A stretch of 64,000 bases of DNA from NCBI RefSeq assembly GCF_900188375.1, contig NZ_FZOO01000005.1, forward strand, positions 248,001 to 312,000, read 5' to 3'. The notes under the pieces are model-generated. The model saw nothing but the letters and a program-made list of their open reading frames with translations, had not been told where the DNA came from and did not search any database. The translations under genes and the position numbers were made by a program. Every line of letters starts with the position of its first letter. The stretch's first letter is position 1. Shown piece by piece: positions 60,406 through 64,000 of this stretch. Origin of the DNA: Geodermatophilus pulveris. GTDB lineage: Bacteria > Actinomycetota > Actinomycetes > Mycobacteriales > Geodermatophilaceae.

Positions 60406-62049
60406 TCAGCGCGGGGTGGGCCGCGGCCGCCGGACGACGAACGGGCCGATGGCCAGCAGGTCGACCGGCGCGGAGCCGAAACACTCCAGGGCGTCGCGCG
60501 GGTCGTCGACCATGGGGCGCCCGGCGGTGTTCAGGCTGGTGTTGACGACGACCGGGATGCCGGTCCGGCGCTCGAACGCGGAGATCATCCGGTGCACCAA
60601 CGGCTCGGTGTCCGGGTCGATGGTCTGGATCCGCGCCGTCCCGTCGACGTGCGTGACCGTCGGGATGCGGTCCCGCCACTCGGGGGCGACGTCGTGCACG
60701 AACAGCATGTACGGCGACGGGACCGGCCCGCGGCTGAAGATGTCCGGTGCCCGCTCCAGCAGGACCATCGGCGCCACCGGGCGGAACTGCTCGCGGCCCT
60801 TGACGTCGTTCATCCGCTCCAGGTTGGCCTCGTGGCCGGGGTGGGCCAGCAGCGAGCGGTGGCCCAGCGCACGGGGGCCGAACTCCGAGCGGCCCTGGAA
60901 CCAGGCGACGATGCCGTTGTCGGCGAGCACCTCGGCCACCGCCTCGGCGACGTCGTCGGGCCGCTCGTAGTCGATCGCGGCGGTGTCCAGCCACCGCTGG
61001 ATCTCCTCGTCGCTCCAGCCGCGACCGAGCGCGGCGCCCGGCATCGGCTCGGTGCGCTCGCCGAGCTCGGTGGCCACGTGCAGGGCCGCACCCAGCGCCG
61101 TCCCGGCGTCGCCGGCGGCCGGCTGCACCCAGACCTCCTCGAACGGGCTCTCGGCGAGGATGCGGGTGTTGGCGACGCAGTTGAGCGCGACCCCGCCGGC
61201 CATCGTGAGGGTCCGCTCGCCGGTCTGCGCGTGCACCCAGCGGGCCAGGTCGACCAGCACCTCCTCCAGCCGCTGCTGGACGCTGGCGGCCAGGTCGGCG
61301 TGCGCCTCGGTCCAGTCGTCGCCCTTGGTCAGGCGCGGGGCGAACTCGGTGAAGTCGATCCGCTCGGTGACGAAGCCGCCGTCGCCGGTGGCGCGGATCA
61401 GCTCGGACAGCTCGCCGGCGAACCGCGGCTTGCCGTAGGAGGCCATCGCCATGACCTTGAACTCGTCGGAGCTGCGCAGGAAGCCCAGGTGGTCGGTGAG
61501 CTCCTCGTACATCAGCCCCAGCGAGTGGGGGAGCGCCTGGCCGGCCAGCACCTCCAGCTGCCCGTCGACGTAGCGGCCGGCGAGGTGGCTGTGCGCCTCG
61601 CCGCGGCCGTCGAGCACCAGGACGGCGTTGTCGCGCTGCGGCGCGGCCAGCCCGGTGGAGGCGGCGTGCGCCACGTGGTGCTTCACGAACCGGACCTTGG
61701 CCGGGTCGAGACCGGGCAGGGCGTGGGCGAGGAAGTCCGGTGCCTTCTCGGCGTACATGCGGCGCATGACGTCGCCGTCGTCGAACAGGCCCGACTCCTC
61801 CGGCGTCCCCATCAGGGCCGGGTCGAAGGAGTAGGCGACGGCGTCCAGCTCCTCGGGGCGGACGCCGGCGTGCCGCAGGCACCAGGCCGCAGACAGCTCG
61901 GGCAGCTCCCAGGCGCTCCACGGCAGCGGGCGCTTGCCGTGCTTGCGCCGGCTGAACCGCTCCTCCTCCGCCGCGGCCACGACCCGGCCGTCGACCACCA
62001 GGGCGGCCGAGGGGTCGTGGTAGATGGCGTTGATGCCCAGGACCTTCAC
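60406..62049 (-). CDS. Carbamoyltransferase (NodU/CmcH/TobZ family)
   Basis: A 547-residue O-carbamoyltransferase that would move carbamoyl phosphate onto a hydroxyl of a sugar or natural product. It starts VLGINAIYHDPSAALVVDGR. The metal/ATP site has VKHHVAHAAST, MAGGVALNCVANTRIL and AGDAGTALGAALH. The C-terminal Sua5-like half has WFQGRSEFGPRALGHRS, REQFRPVAPMVL and VVNTSLNTAGRPMVDDP. GTG 62049 has GGGAGGAG 8 bases upstream. There is no antibiotic or Nod-factor cluster nearby, so the acceptor is unknown. Confidence 0.9.
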   Translation of the reverse strand: MKVLGINAIYHDPSAALVVDGRVVAAAEEERFSRRKHGKRPLPWSAWELPELSAAWCLRHAGVRPEELDAVAYSFDPALMGTPEESGLFDDGDVMRRMYAEKAPDFLAHALPGLDPAKVRFVKHHVAHAASTGLAAPQRDNAVLVLDGRGEAHSHLAGRYVDGQLEVLAGQALPHSLGLMYEELTDHLGFLRSSDEFKVMAMASYGKPRFAGELSELIRATGDGGFVTERIDFTEFAPRLTKGDDWTEAHADLAASVQQRLEEVLVDLARWVHAQTGERTLTMAGGVALNCVANTRILAESPFEEVWVQPAAGDAGTALGAALHVATELGERTEPMPGAALGRGWSDEEIQRWLDTAAIDYERPDDVAEAVAEVLADNGIVAWFQGRSEFGPRALGHRSLLAHPGHEANLERMNDVKGREQFRPVAPMVLLERAPDIFSRGPVPSPYMLFVHDVAPEWRDRIPTVTHVDGTARIQTIDPDTEPLVHRMISAFERRTGIPVVVNTSLNTAGRPMVDDPRDALECFGSAPVDLLAIGPFVVRRPRPTPR

Positions 62050-62091
62050 GCGTGCGCTCCTCCCGCCGGGCACGTCGCCCGCTCGTCGTCC

Positions 62092-62105
62092 CCGATCATG
62101 ATCGG
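62092..62105. repeat. 14-bp palindrome before the carbamoyltransferase gene
   Basis: CCGATCATGATCGG is fully self-complementary and shares the CGATCATG core of the composite repeat at 14927-15002. It lies 42 bases upstream of the carbamoyltransferase start. Confidence 0.4.
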
Positions 62106-62128
62106 CGTGCAGGTGTTCTGCAGCTCGT

Positions 62129-62187
62129 GGCCCGCCCTGCTGCCGGGCCCGCCGCGAGCCTGCGAGCGGTGGGGGGCAGCAGGGTCC
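62129..62187. repeat. Dispersed two-stem hairpin element, copy G
   Basis: Outer stem CCCTGCTGCC/GGCAGCAGGG (10 bp, perfect). Inner stem CCGC/GCGG around loop GAGCCTGCGA. It ends 4 bases from the complement of the recQ stop. Confidence 0.8.
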
Positions 62188-62191
62188 TCTC

Positions 62192-63952
62192 TCAGGTGTC
62201 CCGCCGCTCCAGCAGGTGGTGCTCCAGGACGGCGGCCAGCGCCAGGGTCTTGTAGCCGACCTCCTCGAAGAGGACGACGACTCGGTCGTCCTCCACCCGC
62301 ATGACCACGCCGGGCCCCCACTCGGCGTGCTCCACCGGGGTCTGCACCGGGAAGGGCGTCTCGTCGTCGTCCGGTTGCTCGCCGGACAGCCCGGCGTCGC
62401 AGTTGTCGCAGGTGCCGCACGGCCGGTCCAGCTGCTCACCGAAGTAGCCGAGCAGGAACTGCCGTCGGCACCGGGTGGTCTCGGCGTAGCCGCGCATCAT
62501 CTCCACGCGGCTCTGGTCCACCCGCTGGTGGTGCTCGGCCAGCTCGTGGGCGGCCGCCGCGGCCTCGCCCGGCGCGGGCGCGTCCTCCCCGGGGTGGGCG
62601 GCGCCGTCCTCGTCGAGGACGACGGCCGCAACCTGCTCGAGCAGGTTGAGGTCGCGGGCCAGCGGGCTGGCGGCCCGGCCGGTCTCCTCGCGCAGCTGCC
62701 CGACGGCGACCCCGTCCTCCAGGCCGGCGGCCTCCGCGGCACTGACCAGCCCGGCGACCTGCTGCAGCTCCTCCTCAGCGGGGATGCCGGCGGCGAAGAA
62801 CCTCCGGATGCCCAGGTCCTCCTGGCGGTAGACGAGCAGCGCGACCGCGGGCCGCCCGTCGCGGCCGGCCCGGCCGATCTCCTGGTAGTAGCTGTCCAGG
62901 GAGTCCGCGGGCTCGGCGTGCACGACGAACCGGGTGTCGGGCTTGTCGATGCCCATGCCGAAGGCGGTGGTGGCGACGACGACGTCCAGCTCGTCGGCCA
63001 TGAACGCGCGCTGGGTGTCCTCGCGGTCGGCCTTCCGCAGGCCCGCGTGGTACGGGCGGACCCGCAGCCCGCGGGCGGCCAGCTCCCCGGCGACCGACTC
63101 GGTCCCCTTGCGGGTGGCGCTGTAGACGATGCCCGGGACCTGCCCGTCGGCGACCAGCGCGGTGACCCGGTCGAGCACCGCCCGGTCCTTGGCGGCGGCG
63201 TCGGCGTGCTGCTCGACGGCCAGGTGGATCTCCGGCCGGTCGAAGCCGGCGACGACGACGTTCGCGTCGCGCATGCCCAGCCGCTCGACGATCTCCGCGC
63301 GCACCGGGGGCGCCGCGGTGGCGGTGAGGGCGAGCACCGTGGGGTGGCCCAGCTGCTCCACCACGCTGCCCAGCCGCAGGTAGTCCGGCCGGAAGTCGTG
63401 GCCCCAGGCGGAGACGCAGTGCGCCTCGTCGACCACGAACAGGGCCGGGCGGGCCGCGGCGATCGCCTCGACGACCTCCGGCTTGGTCAGCTGCTCGGGG
63501 GCGAGGAACAGGTGGCGGACCGTTCCGTCCGCCAGCCCCTCCAGGGCGGCCCGCTGGTCGCCGGCCGGCAGTGCGGAGTTCAGCTGGGCGGCCCGCCCGG
63601 CCAGGCCGTCGAGCCCCTCGAGGCGGTCGACCTGGTCGCGCTGCAGCGCGATCAGTGGGGAGACGACGAGCACCGGGCCGTCGAGCAGCTGGCCGGCCAC
63701 CTGGTAGACGGCGGACTTCCCCGCGCCCGAGGGCAGCACCGCGAGGGTGTCGCAGCCGGCGACCACGGACTGCGTCGCCTCCTCCTGGCCGGGGCGGAAG
63801 TCGTCGAAGCCGAGGAGCTCGCGGGCGACCCGCCGGATGCGGCGGGTGCGGACGGCCGGCGACGCCCCGGCGGGGTTCCTCTGGTCGGTGCGCGGCACCG
63901 GCACCCGCTTCCCGCGAGCCGAGATCGGCAAACGGTTCGCCGCCGGCGTCAC
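62192..63952 (-). CDS. recQ: RecQ-type ATP-dependent DNA helicase with PcrA/UvrD-like tail
   Basis: A 586-residue 3'-5' DNA helicase. Motif 0 is [14 protein letters not shown]. Walker A is [12 protein letters not shown]. Motif II is [19 protein letters not shown]. Motif VI is [14 protein letters not shown]. The zinc-binding RecQ domain ends [14 protein letters not shown]. There is no HRDC domain. The last about 50 residues ([20 protein letters not shown], then FEEVGYKTL) look like the Tudor-like C-terminal domain of PcrA/UvrD. GTG 63952 is a workable start, but the frame stays open to the window edge, so the true start could be further upstream. Confidence 0.9.
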   Translation of the reverse strand: MTPAANRLPISARGKRVPVPRTDQRNPAGASPAVRTRRIRRVARELLGFDDFRPGQEEATQSVVAGCDTLAVLPSGAGKSAVYQVAGQLLDGPVLVVSPLIALQRDQVDRLEGLDGLAGRAAQLNSALPAGDQRAALEGLADGTVRHLFLAPEQLTKPEVVEAIAAARPALFVVDEAHCVSAWGHDFRPDYLRLGSVVEQLGHPTVLALTATAAPPVRAEIVERLGMRDANVVVAGFDRPEIHLAVEQHADAAAKDRAVLDRVTALVADGQVPGIVYSATRKGTESVAGELAARGLRVRPYHAGLRKADREDTQRAFMADELDVVVATTAFGMGIDKPDTRFVVHAEPADSLDSYYQEIGRAGRDGRPAVALLVYRQEDLGIRRFFAAGIPAEEELQQVAGLVSAAEAAGLEDGVAVGQLREETGRAASPLARDLNLLEQVAAVVLDEDGAAHPGEDAPAPGEAAAAAHELAEHHQRVDQSRVEMMRGYAETTRCRRQFLLGYFGEQLDRPCGTCDNCDAGLSGEQPDDDETPFPVQTPVEHAEWGPGVVMRVEDDRVVVLFEEVGYKTLALAAVLEHHLLERRDT

Positions 63953-64000
63953 TCCACGGCGTCGTCCGCCGAGGACGTCCGTCCGGCGCTGCTGCGGCTG

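Overview
The window comes from a very high-GC actinobacterium (codon third positions almost all G or C). Gene content points to a motile, soil- or stone-dwelling Actinomycetota of the Geodermatophilaceae type (Blastococcus, Geodermatophilus, Modestobacter). The clues are an IdeR-type iron box, many leaderless starts with a TANNNT box 6-8 bases before the start codon, GAF-ANTAR and SpoIIE-phosphatase signalling, a chemotaxis operon, trehalose and N-acetylglutaminylglutamine amide (NAGGN) osmolyte genes, and a spore-photoproduct-lyase-like radical SAM enzyme. The taxonomic placement is inference. I see no tRNA, rRNA, CRISPR array, insertion sequence or prophage.

Layout. 1-4.9 kb: a blue-light-sensor-type PAS-LOV-GAF-SpoIIE phosphatase cut by the window edge, a Gly-rich protein, two small membrane proteins, and a decayed PaaX-like gene. 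4.9-8.7 kb: a four-gene ferric-siderophore ABC importer behind an IdeR box. 8.7-18 kb: a quinone oxidoreductase, the NAGGN pair asnO-ngg, a TerC-family gene behind a probable yybP-ykoY (Mn2+) riboswitch, paired fluoride channels, and otsA-otsB. 18-34 kb: a motility-signalling region with a remnant of a duplicated chemoreceptor, an intact chemoreceptor, a two-component system with an MMPL exporter, cheA-cheW, an unknown gene, a reversed glgC, and cheB-cheR-cheY-cheX-cheY-cheX-like. 34-46 kb: an RsbW-like ATPase, an alpha/beta hydrolase, an AAA ATPase, a TetR/GAP-transporter pair with a clear operator, the 180-kDa NAD-glutamate dehydrogenase, and an amidase. 46-64 kb: a minisatellite, GAF-ANTAR, a second SpoIIE phosphatase, yaaA, formaldehyde dehydrogenase, the Spl-like enzyme, a MarR-regulated DrrAB-type exporter, xthA, an LCP protein, acyl-CoA dehydrogenase, a carbamoyltransferase and recQ.

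How the parts fit. Two SpoIIE phosphatases, an RsbW-like kinase and an ANTAR antiterminator suggest partner-switching and RNA-level stress responses. NAGGN, trehalose, RecQ, XthA and the Spl-like enzyme fit desiccation and radiation tolerance. The che genes carry sigma-28-like promoters, so the flagellar genes are probably elsewhere in the genome.

Most unusual signal. At least eight copies of a ~55-bp intergenic element lie right after stop codons. Each is a two-stem hairpin whose stems change sequence between copies but keep pairing, around a conserved 10-nt loop (consensus GAGCNNSCGA). I do not recognise it as a described family. Also notable are three identical tandem copies of an 86-bp repeat before the GAF-ANTAR gene, and a parS-like palindrome.
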